Shown: piece by piece, positions 1-6,671 of the stretch
How the letters are laid out: each line of letters begins with the position of its first letter
Numbering within the stretch: the stretch's first letter is position 1
Origin: an uncultured Collinsella sp.
GTDB lineage: Bacteria > Actinomycetota > Coriobacteriia > Coriobacteriales > Coriobacteriaceae
Direction: 5' to 3'
DNA: 12,539 nt
NCBI GenBank assembly: GCA_900766165.1
Contig: CAAFUK010000010.1
Location: 1 to 12,539 of the forward strand
Position numbers and translations under genes: made by a program
Notes under the pieces: model-generated
What the model was told of the DNA's origin: nothing
Database searches by the model: none
What the model saw: the letters and a program-made list of their open reading frames with translations, nothing else

Positions 1-32
1 AGAACAAGCCAAACAAAATGGGACGAAACGAA

Positions 33-64
33 GGGGGCCCGCTGGCAACACCCCCAGCGCCCCC
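33..64 (-). terminator. Probable intrinsic terminator after the DUF2130 gene
   Basis: On the minus strand, 24 nt past the stop codon, GGGGG and CGCTGG pair with CCAGCG and CCCCC around a small loop, with a 2-nt bulge on one side. A loosely T-rich stretch follows (TTCGTTTCGTCCCATTTTG). The stem is strong but the T tract is interrupted, so this may be a moderate terminator. Confidence 0.5.
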
Positions 65-87
65 GCTTTTGCACTATCCGCTATGCC

Positions 88-1845
88 TTACTCGGCGTCC
101 TCGACCTCATACGAATCCGCCTCGGCTGGCTCATCGTTTATCTCTGTCGCAGCCCCGCGCGCCTCGTCAAACGCCGCCTTCATGGTCTTGTTGCCCCACG
201 TGAGCTTGCGAATGGTAAGATCGTCGGCCTTCTTGTTGGCTAGGCGCAGATTGTTCTCGGAGGACAGCAACGCCTCCTTGGTTTTCTGCAGATGGCTAAT
301 CGTCTTGTCGATCTCATCGATTGCCGTTTGGAACTTGCGGCTCGCGATCTCGTAGTTGCGGCCGAAATCGTTCTTGAACTTCTCCATCTTGGCTTCGAAG
401 TTCGTGACATCGATATTCTGCTGCTTGTACTCTGCCAGCTCCTGCTTATAGCGAAGCGAACCCATGGCAGCATTGCGCAGCAGCGTAATGATGGGAATGA
501 AGAACTGCGGGCGGATCACATACATCTTCTCGTAGCGATAGCTCACGTCCACGATTCCCGCGTTGTAAAGCTCGCTCTCGGGCTCGAGCAGCGTGCAGAG
601 CACCGCATACTCGCAGCCTTTCTGGCGACGATCGTGATCGAGCTTCTTAAAGAAATCCTCGTTCTTGTGTTTGGTCGCGGTTTCGTCGTTCTCGTTTTTC
701 ATCTCGAACATAATCGAAATGACCTCGTTGCCGCTCGCATCGCACTCGCGGAAGATAAAGTCGCCCTTGGTGCCCTCGGACGCATCGTTATCTTTCTCGA
801 AGTACGCGTTAGGAAACGCCGTCATACGCAGACGGTTAAACTCGGTCTCGCAGTGCTGTTCGAGCGACTCGCCCACCATCTTGGTGGACAGGCGGACCTT
901 CATGTCCTTAAGGCGCTCGATCTCTTCATCCTTGTAGCGAATCAGGTCATCGCTCGCGCGCTTGGCCTGCGCAAGCGCAAGCTCGTGTGCCGCCTTAGCC
1001 TGCTCCTCGCGCGAATCGCGCACTGCCAACTCGCTCGTCAGTTTGGCACGCGCTTCATCGCGCTCTCGCTCCGCCGCGGCAACCGCCTCAGACAGGTTCA
1101 TTTTTGCCATCAGCTCCTGCTCGCGCAGCTGCGCACGCAGACCCTCGGCCTCCTGCTCAGACTGAGCCTTTGCGGCAGAAAACTTCTCCTGCACCTTCGC
1201 TTGATAGTCAGCAAGCGTGCGCTCGGCCTCGTTGCGAGCGGCATCGAGCTCACGCTGCGACTCGGCCGCGGCAGCGGCAAGCGCCATCTCCCGTGCCTTG
1301 TCCGCCGCGGCAAGCCTGGCCTGCAGCTCGGCAATCTGAGCATCACGTGCGGCTAAATCGTTTTGAGCAGCATTGCGCGCCGCCGACTCGGCAAGCTTGG
1401 CTTCATCATCTTTGCGCCCCAGCTGCGCACGCAAGTTGTCGATTTCGCGCTGGAGCTCGGCGTTCTCCTTCTGAGCGTCGGCACGGGCCTCAACCGCCGC
1501 GCGCTGGCTTGCACTCTCGCGCTCTGCGGCAGCGCCCTCGAGCTTGGCACGCAATTCGGCAAGCTCGGCATCACGCTTGGCAACCTCTTGTGCCAGCTCC
1601 TGAGCCGCGGCGTTTTTCTGCTCGGCAAGTTGAGCGCTACGCTGAGACTCCACCTCCTGCAGGGCAGCCGTCGAACGAGAGCGCTCAAGCTCCAACGCCT
1701 GCTCCCCCTCACGCTGGACGGCCTTTACACGCTCATCAAGATCGCGCGAGAACTCGGCATCGCGCACCTGCTTGACGATATCCGCATAACCGGACGCATC
1801 GACCTTAAAAACTTCGCCGCAATGCGGGCACTTGATCTCGTTCAT
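88..1845 (-). CDS. DUF2130 coiled-coil protein with nuclease-like C-terminal domain
   Basis: This 585-aa protein has three parts. The N-terminus carries a CPHCG motif (C6, C9), half of a zinc-knuckle-like site. A very long Ala/Glu/Arg-rich heptad region, roughly residues 30-310, should form a coiled coil. The C-terminal domain (about 315-560) matches what I know of DUF2130. Within it, GDFIF (D362) followed by IMFEMKNE (E381, K383) reads as a D...ExK pattern, as in PD-(D/E)XK nuclease folds. The architecture resembles RmuC-type proteins, but the biochemical role of DUF2130 is not established. The tail is acidic (EPAEADSYEVEDAE). The start at 1845 has a GAGGAG Shine-Dalgarno 6 nt upstream. It appears monocistronic, with a terminator-like hairpin before it and one after. 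Family call is confident; function is inference. Confidence 0.9.
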   Translation of the reverse strand: MNEIKCPHCGEVFKVDASGYADIVKQVRDAEFSRDLDERVKAVQREGEQALELERSRSTAALQEVESQRSAQLAEQKNAAAQELAQEVAKRDAELAELRAKLEGAAAERESASQRAAVEARADAQKENAELQREIDNLRAQLGRKDDEAKLAESAARNAAQNDLAARDAQIAELQARLAAADKAREMALAAAAAESQRELDAARNEAERTLADYQAKVQEKFSAAKAQSEQEAEGLRAQLREQELMAKMNLSEAVAAAERERDEARAKLTSELAVRDSREEQAKAAHELALAQAKRASDDLIRYKDEEIERLKDMKVRLSTKMVGESLEQHCETEFNRLRMTAFPNAYFEKDNDASEGTKGDFIFRECDASGNEVISIMFEMKNENDETATKHKNEDFFKKLDHDRRQKGCEYAVLCTLLEPESELYNAGIVDVSYRYEKMYVIRPQFFIPIITLLRNAAMGSLRYKQELAEYKQQNIDVTNFEAKMEKFKNDFGRNYEIASRKFQTAIDEIDKTISHLQKTKEALLSSENNLRLANKKADDLTIRKLTWGNKTMKAAFDEARGAATEINDEPAEADSYEVEDAE

Positions 1846-1909
1846 AGCAGCTCCTCGATGGACGCAAATTTCAACCTTCTACACTCTACCGCGCCACGCG
1901 GACAAATAA

Positions 1910-1938
1910 GGCGCCGCAGCCATAATGGCAACGGCGCC
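1910..1938 (-). terminator. Hairpin, candidate terminator of the deacetylase gene
   Basis: GGCGCCG pairs with CGGCGCC, and an inner GCCA pairs with TGGC around a TAA loop, with a 2x2 internal mismatch. On the minus strand it is followed by TTATTTGT. It lies after the deacetylase stop codon and the REP-like hairpin, and before the DUF2130 leader. The T tract is weak, so the terminator call is moderate. Confidence 0.45.
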
Positions 1939-1942
1939 AGAT

Positions 1943-1975
1943 CCACCGCGAGGGTGCCTATCCCCTTTGTGGTGG
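1943..1975. repeat. REP-like hairpin repeat, copy 1 (degenerate left arm)
   Basis: CCACCGCGAGGG, then TGCCTATCC, then CCTTTGTGGTGG. The right arm and loop are almost identical to the copy at 2773-2805. The left arm has diverged (CGCG in place of ACAA), which weakens the stem. Copy 1 begins 9 nt after the deacetylase stop codon on the minus strand. Confidence 0.75.
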
Positions 1976-1984
1976 CTTGGGTCC

Positions 1985-2749
1985 TTACAGGTCGCGGTAG
2001 TCGATCAGGCGAAGATCAGGTTGAGACTCAAGCCAAGCGCGAAGCTCGGGGTCGATCAGCGCATCGACTTCCTTGGTGCGATCGGTCGTAAGCGAGCTGT
2101 TCTCCAAGATAAAACGATCGAGATAGCCCGGATGGCACACAAAGACGACCGTCTCGCCGTCCGCCATCTCGCGAACCGTCCGCATAATCGAGTCCTTGGG
2201 TTCGTAGCCCGGCTCCATCGAGTGCATCACCATGCGCAGGTCGGTGGCACCGCATCGCACAACCGCCGTGGGGTCGAAGCTCGCCTTCTGTTCCTTAAGG
2301 CCCAGCTCCTGCGCCACCGCCGAAATCGCTCGATTGAGGTTTTTGCTCATAACGGCGTGGGCCTCAAAGTAATCGGGCTCGCGACCCACAATCTCGACAA
2401 AGTGATCGTGCTGCGCGCGGATCTCGATGCAGGCCTCATCAAAGTCGATCAGTTCTTCGCCGCGCTTAAAATGCTCGCGGAAGGTACGGCTACTATGGAA
2501 CTCACCGCTCTCGTTGAGCATACTCGGAATGAGCTCCGGGTCGGCACACGGCTTGCCCAGGCACACGTTGGTATGCTGGCCCACCGCAATGCCGGCGTCC
2601 GCCACGAGCGACCAGCCACGCTCGGCCTCGGGCATATTGGGCATCAAGCCCGCCGAGCGCACCAGACCCTCATTGATGCTGCGGGCAATCCCCAGGTTAA
2701 CGGCATACGAATAACCGATATCGTCGGCACGAATGAGCAATTGCTTCAT
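1985..2749 (-). CDS. YdjC/ChbG-family carbohydrate deacetylase
   Basis: This 254-aa protein has the length and motifs of the YdjC/ChbG (HpnK) family. These are metal-dependent deacetylases that remove N-acetyl groups from chito-oligosaccharides or related glycans. The N-terminal RADDIGYS motif supplies the metal and catalytic aspartates (D9, D10). VGQHTNVCLGKP holds a metal-binding histidine (H59). YFEAHAVMSKN (H131) and FVCHPGYLD (H206) match the later histidine motifs. There is no signal peptide, so it probably acts in the cytoplasm. The start at 2749 has a TTGGAG Shine-Dalgarno 6-7 nt upstream. The phosphoesterase gene ends 64 nt upstream on the same strand, with a hairpin repeat between them, so co-transcription is possible but not assured. 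The natural substrate cannot be read from the sequence. Confidence 0.87.
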   Translation of the reverse strand: MKQLLIRADDIGYSYAVNLGIARSINEGLVRSAGLMPNMPEAERGWSLVADAGIAVGQHTNVCLGKPCADPELIPSMLNESGEFHSSRTFREHFKRGEELIDFDEACIEIRAQHDHFVEIVGREPDYFEAHAVMSKNLNRAISAVAQELGLKEQKASFDPTAVVRCGATDLRMVMHSMEPGYEPKDSIMRTVREMADGETVVFVCHPGYLDRFILENSSLTTDRTKEVDALIDPELRAWLESQPDLRLIDYRDL

Positions 2750-2772
2750 AGCGACTCCAATCTATGCAAGGA

Positions 2773-2805
2773 CCACCACAAAGGTGCCTGTCCCCTTTGT
2801 GGTGG
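2773..2805. repeat. REP-like hairpin repeat, copy 2 (perfect 12-bp stem)
   Basis: CCACCACAAAGG and CCTTTGTGGTGG form a perfect 12-bp inverted repeat around the 9-nt loop TGCCTGTCC. It starts 8 nt past the phosphoesterase stop codon (minus strand) and ends 23 nt before the deacetylase start. No T tract follows. The core resembles dispersed GGGGACAGGCACC-type palindromes that I recall from bacterial genomes as REP-like families; that link is from memory. Confidence 0.85.
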
Positions 2806-2813
2806 TTTGAGGG

Positions 2814-3359
2814 CTACAGTCCAAAGAAGCCGAGAATCTGGTCGCGGCTAACGGGCTTGTAGTTGTTGGCATCGAGGCCAACGTCGTAGCGAAAGATAGG
2901 GCGCTCGCGATCGCGATTGCGCGCGTTGGTGCGGTCTCCCCTGCTGTGAATGTGCCCGTGCAGCATGATGGCGCCGCGCGCCTTGCCATTCCAGCTGAGC
3001 ATGGGGTAATGGCTCATTACCAGGCGATGGCCCTTAGCGTAACCGGGGGCGACCTCCAGATAATCGCGCACCTCATCCCAAATGTGCGGCGCGTCCGGAT
3101 CTCCCCAATCGCCATCATGGTTACCACGGATGAGCGTCACGTTCTGGCATTCGATGCGCTCGCGCAGGCGCGCTGCCTCCGCCATGGGCAAACGATACGT
3201 AAAGTCTCCCAGGATATAGAGGCGGTCGTCCACAGCCACGCACTCATTGATGGCATCGATGACCTTGCGGTTCATCTCCTCGACCGAATCAAACGGTCGA
3301 TCCATGTCGTGCAAGATATTCGTATCGCCCAGGTGCAGATCGGCGGTAAACCACATCAT
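2814..3359 (-). CDS. Small calcineurin-like metallophosphoesterase
   Basis: This compact 181-aa protein carries all the dimetal phosphoesterase blocks in order: FTADLHLGD (D7, H9), LYILGDFT (D52), IRGNHDGD (N80, H81), VMSHYP (H117), and LHGHIHS (H136, H138). The C-terminal YDVGLDANNY is typical of the short single-domain YfcE-like and phage-type subgroup. It should be a cytosolic phosphodiesterase or phosphatase with two divalent metals; the substrate is unknown. The start ATGATGTGG at 3359 is preceded only by a weak GAGGG, too far upstream (about 11 nt). The second ATG, 3 nt downstream, is an equally possible start. A promoter-like element lies at 3400-3429. The gene precedes the YdjC-like deacetylase, separated by a REP-like hairpin. 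Confidence 0.9.
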   Translation of the reverse strand: MMWFTADLHLGDTNILHDMDRPFDSVEEMNRKVIDAINECVAVDDRLYILGDFTYRLPMAEAARLRERIECQNVTLIRGNHDGDWGDPDAPHIWDEVRDYLEVAPGYAKGHRLVMSHYPMLSWNGKARGAIMLHGHIHSRGDRTNARNRDRERPIFRYDVGLDANNYKPVSRDQILGFFGL

Positions 3360-3399
3360 CGTCTATGCCCTCATTTCGCAGCGCGTATAAGACCTGTTT

Positions 3400-3429
3400 A
3401 GTATACAGACGCGGCGATGAGACAGTCAC
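3400..3429 (-). promoter_or_regulatory. Candidate promoter for the metallophosphoesterase gene
   Basis: On the minus strand, GTGACT (3424-3429) and TATACT (3400-3405) are spaced by 18 nt, about 40 nt upstream of the start codon. The -10 is good and the -35 fits 4 of 6 bases. The -35 overlaps the last codons of the 63-aa gene. Prediction by eye only. Confidence 0.35.
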
Positions 3430-3617
3430 CCAAAGAGCCCGCCGAACAGGCCTCGGCGACGCTTGTCCTGCTTTTTCGAAGCGTCATCCCGCGCCTTCTT
3501 GCCCTGCCGCTTCTTACGGTCCTGCTCCAACTCATCGTCATCGAGTAGCATATCCCACTCAAACGGATCGTCTGTCAGATCGAACAGGTCATCGTCATCA
3601 AACACGTGCGCCTCCAT
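3426..3617 (-). CDS. Small charge-segregated hypothetical protein (63 aa)
   Basis: I do not recognise a family. The N-terminal half is strongly acidic (FDDDDLFDLTDDPFEWD, then LLDDDELEQD). The second half is strongly basic (KKRQGKKARDD, KKQDKRRR), and the protein ends in the glycine/phenylalanine repeat GLFGGLFG. There is no cysteine or membrane helix. Such a bipolar peptide suggests a partner-binding or nucleic-acid-associated role, but this is speculation. There is no clear Shine-Dalgarno. The start codon lies only 6 nt after the stop of the 59-aa ORF upstream, so translational coupling is plausible. The codon pattern (mostly G/C third positions) supports real coding. No terminator is visible before the phosphoesterase promoter. 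Confidence 0.6.
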   Translation of the reverse strand: MEAHVFDDDDLFDLTDDPFEWDMLLDDDELEQDRKKRQGKKARDDASKKQDKRRRGLFGGLFG

Positions 3618-3623
3618 TACCGA

Positions 3624-3803
3624 TTAGCGAGCATCCACAACATAGTTGAGAAGTCTACGGGCCCGTGCGGACACAAATTCATCCCGTCCGCGTCTTTCAA
3701 TCGCTTGCCGCAACGCTTGCGCGGCGGAACGCTTACAGCTAAGATAGGGACACGGATGGCACCCGTGGCTGCGGGTCTTGCCAACTCCGATACACGTTTT
3801 CAT
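3624..3803 (-). CDS. Possible 59-aa Cys-rich small protein
   Basis: This short ORF begins MKTCIGVGKTRSHGC and has four cysteines in its first third (C4, C15, C18, C23), with nearby histidines H13 and H16, in the pattern C-x10-C-x2-C-x4-C. An Arg/Ala-rich, probably helical region follows, ending LLNYVVDAR. The cysteine cluster could bind zinc or an iron-sulfur cluster. I do not recognise the family. Its stop is 6 nt before the 63-aa gene. Upstream it stays open, in the same frame, back to the TAG of the 27-aa membrane peptide (3840-3842), so the two are separated by one in-frame stop and 12 codons. There is no clear Shine-Dalgarno before the ATG at 3803. Coding status is plausible, not proven. 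Confidence 0.45.
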   Translation of the reverse strand: MKTCIGVGKTRSHGCHPCPYLSCKRSAAQALRQAIERRGRDEFVSARARRLLNYVVDAR

Positions 3804-3839
3804 CGTGAGAAGTGGCCGTCTTCGCTTACGCGGGGGCGG

Positions 3840-3923
3840 CTATTTCATTCGGCCGATAAACAGGCCGAGTTCGATAGCCGCGATCAACAACGCCAATAAC
3901 GAAATAACATCGCTTACGTTCAT
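3840..3923 (-). CDS. 27-aa hydrophobic peptide, holin-like/type I toxin-like
   Basis: On the minus strand a strong Shine-Dalgarno (AAGGGA, 6 nt spacing) precedes an ATG and a 27-codon ORF. It starts MNVSDVISLLALLI, continues as a single hydrophobic helix (about residues 7-23), and ends with a short basic tail GRMK. Size, one transmembrane helix and charged C-terminus resemble the small peptides annotated as putative holin-like or Fst/TxpA-type type I toxins. I cannot show homology. A 6-bp hairpin (3930-3944) covers the Shine-Dalgarno, which fits the translational silencing seen in type I toxin mRNAs. It could instead be a membrane micro-protein acting with the downstream small ORFs. It lies downstream of the aldehyde dehydrogenase gene, past a strong terminator hairpin. 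Confidence 0.55.
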   Translation of the reverse strand: MNVSDVISLLALLIAAIELGLFIGRMK

Positions 3924-3929
3924 ACCAAA

Positions 3930-3944
3930 TCCCTTCTAAAGGGA
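3930..3944 (-). promoter_or_regulatory. Hairpin sequestering the Shine-Dalgarno of the 27-aa peptide
   Basis: On the minus strand TCCCTT pairs with AAGGGA around the 3-nt loop TAG. The right arm is exactly the Shine-Dalgarno of the 27-aa ORF, so the fold would block ribosome loading. Confidence 0.5.
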
Positions 3945-3981
3945 GTTGGCCCATCCGTGCTCCATAGCAGTAGTCTAACGC

Positions 3982-4020
3982 AAAATGCGGGCAATAGGAA
4001 CATCTGTTCGTATTGCCCGC
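3982..4020 (-). terminator. Strong intrinsic terminator of the adh-aldh operon
   Basis: GCGGGCAATA pairs perfectly with TATTGCCCGC. An inner GAAC pairs with GTTC around an ATCT loop, with one G-G mismatch between the two stems. On the minus strand it is followed by TTTT. It starts 8 nt past the aldehyde dehydrogenase stop codon. Confidence 0.85.
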
Positions 4021-4028
4021 ACCCTTTT

Positions 4029-5408
4029 CTAATGCATAAACATGCGCACGAACTTATGCTTCCAGTTTGCATAAGGAGCGTAACGGAATGGCACGTCCAG
4101 CCACGTTGCCTTGTTCACGATGCTCTTCTTGTGGCTAAACGTATCGAAGCTCTCGCGTCCATGGTACTGTCCCATACCGCTCGCACCCATGCCGCCAAAG
4201 CCCATATGGCTCGTAGCCAGGTGCATGATCGTGTCGTTGACGCAGCCGCCGCCAAAGGGCACGTAGCGCACAAAGCGCTGCTGAACTGCGCGGTCTTGGC
4301 TAAAGATATACAGGGCCAGCGGCGTCGGACGATCCGTAATAAACGTCTCGGCCTCGTCTAGGCTCTCAAACGTCAGCACCGGCAAGATGGGGCCGAAAAT
4401 CTCCTCCTGCATCACGGCGTCATCGGGGGACACGCCGTCCAAAATCGTCGGCTCGATCTTGAGCGAAGCCTCGCGCGCGGCGCCTCCAAGCACGACCTTA
4501 TCGGGATCGATCAGCCCGCGCACGCGCGCAAAATGCTTGGCGTTGACGATATGCCCGTAATCCTCGTTATCGAGCGGATGCTCTCCAAACATACGGCGGG
4601 CCTCCTCCTTGATGAGACCCAGCAGCTCGTCGTGCACGCGCGTATCGACCAGCAGGTAGTCGGGCGCCACGCAGGTCTGCCCCACGTTGAGCCATTTACC
4701 AAAGGCGATACGGCGTGCCGCGACCTTCAAGTTAGCCGTCGCATCCACGATGCAGGGACTCTTTCCGCCCAGCTCAAGCGTCACGGGTGTGAGGTTTTTA
4801 CTTGCACGCTCCATGACGAGCTTGCCGACCGGAACGCTACCGGTAAAGAAGATCTTGTCCCAGCACTCATCGAGCAACGCTTCGTTTTCGGCACGCCCGC
4901 CTTCGACGACCGTCACCAAGCGCGGATCAAATGCCTCTTCACAGATTTGCTTGAGCACCGCGCTCGATGCCGGAGCATAGGCACTCGGCTTGATAACCAC
5001 GGTGTTACCCGCGGCGAGCGCGCCGGCGAGCGGCTCGAGCGTCAGCAAAAACGGATAGTTCCACGGAGCCATGATGAGCGTGACGCCATAGGGCACGGCC
5101 TGCGTTTTGCACACACTCACGGCGTTGGCGAGGTCACACGGACGCAGACGCGGACGACTCCATCGAGCCACGTGGGCGATCTGATGACGAATCTCGGAAA
5201 GCGACGTGCCGATCTCGCACATATATGCCTCGTCATGCGACTTTCCCAAATCGGTCTTGAGCGCATGGGCAATATCGGCCTCGTGCGCCCGTACCGTATC
5301 GCGTAAACTCACGAGCGTGCGACGTCGAGCATCGACATCAAACGTAGCGTGCGTCTTAAAGTAGGTGCGCTGATCGCCGACGATGCGCGCGATTTCCTCG
5401 GTGTTCAT
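4029..5408 (-). CDS. NAD(P)-dependent aldehyde dehydrogenase, ALDH3-like
   Basis: This 459-aa protein oxidises an aldehyde to a carboxylate using NAD(P). Key residues are present: APWNYP with N116, VVIKPS with K140, LELGGKSP with E212 as general base, and GQTCVAPDY with the catalytic C246. EEIFGPILPV and the C-terminal SHMGFGGMGASGMGQYHG block are typical of the shorter class 3 family (fatty or aromatic aldehyde dehydrogenases, about 450 aa). The C-terminal tail (KHKFVRMFMH) is basic-aromatic and might touch the membrane, but there is no clear transmembrane helix. The start at 5408 has an AGGAGG Shine-Dalgarno that overlaps the stop codon of the upstream alcohol dehydrogenase (8 nt gap), so the two are translationally linked. 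A strong terminator follows. The substrate is not identifiable. Confidence 0.93.
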   Translation of the reverse strand: MNTEEIARIVGDQRTYFKTHATFDVDARRRTLVSLRDTVRAHEADIAHALKTDLGKSHDEAYMCEIGTSLSEIRHQIAHVARWSRPRLRPCDLANAVSVCKTQAVPYGVTLIMAPWNYPFLLTLEPLAGALAAGNTVVIKPSAYAPASSAVLKQICEEAFDPRLVTVVEGGRAENEALLDECWDKIFFTGSVPVGKLVMERASKNLTPVTLELGGKSPCIVDATANLKVAARRIAFGKWLNVGQTCVAPDYLLVDTRVHDELLGLIKEEARRMFGEHPLDNEDYGHIVNAKHFARVRGLIDPDKVVLGGAAREASLKIEPTILDGVSPDDAVMQEEIFGPILPVLTFESLDEAETFITDRPTPLALYIFSQDRAVQQRFVRYVPFGGGCVNDTIMHLATSHMGFGGMGASGMGQYHGRESFDTFSHKKSIVNKATWLDVPFRYAPYANWKHKFVRMFMH

Positions 5409-5416
5409 GGGCCCTC

Positions 5417-6637
5417 CTAGTTCTTGTCCTCAAACATACCACCCGCGACGACTTCGTACATACGCTCGAGCTCCAAACGGTCCATCAAAAGCGGAACGGG
5501 GTACAGCGGATTGGCCTCGGCATCGGCATATGCTGCCATCTGCGGAATGTCAGAGCGGCGAATGCCCGCCACATATTTGGGAATGTCCAAGGCGGCGTTC
5601 ATGCGGTCGACCCAATCGATAAAGGCCTCGGCCGCCAGGCTGTCCTGCGCGTTAACCGACGCGATGCCGGCCATGCGGGCGAGATCAGCGAGCTTAGGAG
5701 CAGCAGCTTCACCATAAGCGCGAAGCATGTGCGGCAGGATGATAGCATTGGCCAAGCCGTGCGGAATCCCGTAACGCCCGCCCAGGCTGTGTGCGATGGC
5801 ATGAACGTATCCAACATAGGAGCGCGTAAAGGCAACACCCGCCTTATACGCCGCCGAAAGCATATTGCGACGCGCACGCATGTCATCGCCATGCTCATAG
5901 GCCTCGAGCAAATTGTCGTGGATGAGCTGAACCGCCTGTCGCGCCATCTTGCGCGTATAGGGTGTGGTGCTTCGCCCGATAAACGCCTCGACGGCATGCG
6001 TCAGGGCGTCCATGCCCGTTTGTCCCGTAATGGAGGCGGGCAGGCCGCGCGTAAACTCGGGGTCGTGCACCGCGAAGCGCGGGATAAGCACAAAGTCGTT
6101 AATGGGATACTTGTAGTGTGTCTCGTCATCGGTAATTACTGCCGCAAGCGTGACCTCACTTCCCGTGCCTGCCGTGGTGGGGACGGCGATGAGCAGCGGC
6201 AGGCGACGATGAATCCGCAGCAGGCCGCGCATCTTGTTGATGGGCTTGTTTGGCTGCGCAATGCGTGCGCCTACGCCCTTGGCGCAGTCCATGGCTGATC
6301 CTCCGCCAAAGCCGATAATGGCCCGGCAGGCACTCTCTCGATACAGGGACGCCGCTTCCTCCACGTTTGAAACCGTGGGGTTTGTACGCGTTTCGGCATA
6401 GACCGTAACGCCAATCCCCCTGGATGCGAGCGCCGCCTCGAGCGGTGCCGTGAGCCCCAGACGGGCAATGCCGGGATCCGTCACGATAAGGACCTTCTGG
6501 ATCGAGCGCTTTTGAAGCACCGCGGGCACATCCTCGGCATGCTCTAAAATGCGCGGCTCGGTATAGGGCAGGATCGGCAATGCAATGCGAAAAACCGTCT
6601 GATATGTTCGGCACCAGGCACGACGGGCTAGATGCAT
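5417..6637 (-). CDS. Iron-containing (group III) alcohol dehydrogenase
   Basis: This 406-aa protein interconverts an alcohol and an aldehyde or ketone with NAD(P)H. The nucleotide-binding GFGGGSAMDCAK motif (GGGS 111-114) and PTTAGTGSEVT are intact. The metal ligands of the family are all present and correctly spaced: D210 and H214 (GMDALTHAVEAF), H279 (YVHAIAHSLGG) and H293 (GIPHGLANAIILPH). The start at 6637 is chosen over a longer frame reaching 6718 because it has a good AAGGAG Shine-Dalgarno about 9 nt upstream, and the extra 27 residues lack family similarity. It is the first gene of a two-gene operon with the aldehyde dehydrogenase 8 nt downstream, giving a coherent alcohol-aldehyde-acid module. 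A dyad at 6656-6671 lies in its leader, so it may be repressor-controlled. Confidence 0.93.
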   Translation of the reverse strand: MHLARRAWCRTYQTVFRIALPILPYTEPRILEHAEDVPAVLQKRSIQKVLIVTDPGIARLGLTAPLEAALASRGIGVTVYAETRTNPTVSNVEEAASLYRESACRAIIGFGGGSAMDCAKGVGARIAQPNKPINKMRGLLRIHRRLPLLIAVPTTAGTGSEVTLAAVITDDETHYKYPINDFVLIPRFAVHDPEFTRGLPASITGQTGMDALTHAVEAFIGRSTTPYTRKMARQAVQLIHDNLLEAYEHGDDMRARRNMLSAAYKAGVAFTRSYVGYVHAIAHSLGGRYGIPHGLANAIILPHMLRAYGEAAAPKLADLARMAGIASVNAQDSLAAEAFIDWVDRMNAALDIPKYVAGIRRSDIPQMAAYADAEANPLYPVPLLMDRLELERMYEVVAGGMFEDKN

Positions 6638-6655
6638 AAAGGAAACTCCTTCATT

Positions 6656-6671
6656 TGTTGATAGGTCAACA
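6656..6671. promoter_or_regulatory. Palindromic operator candidate upstream of the alcohol dehydrogenase
   Basis: TGTTGA-TAGG-TCAACA is a perfect 6-bp dyad with a 4-nt spacer, between a TACAAT-like -10 on the minus strand (6684-6689) and the Shine-Dalgarno. This is where a repressor dimer would block transcription. The corresponding -35 is poor, so the promoter assignment is weak. Confidence 0.4.

Noticed and set aside
292..1356. Long plus-strand open frame (354 aa) opposite the DUF2130 gene
   Set aside because: Its Leu/Arg/His-rich translation is the antisense of a high-GC coiled-coil gene; no family motif, and the minus-strand frame has clear domains and a Shine-Dalgarno.
1925..2851. Plus-strand open frame (308 aa) across the deacetylase gene
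   Set aside because: It is the shadow of the deacetylase gene, runs through both REP-like hairpins, and has no recognisable domain.
3606..3899. Plus-strand 97-aa open frame over the small-ORF region
   Set aside because: No Shine-Dalgarno, no recognisable motif. The minus strand has ORFs with better signals, though their own status is not certain.
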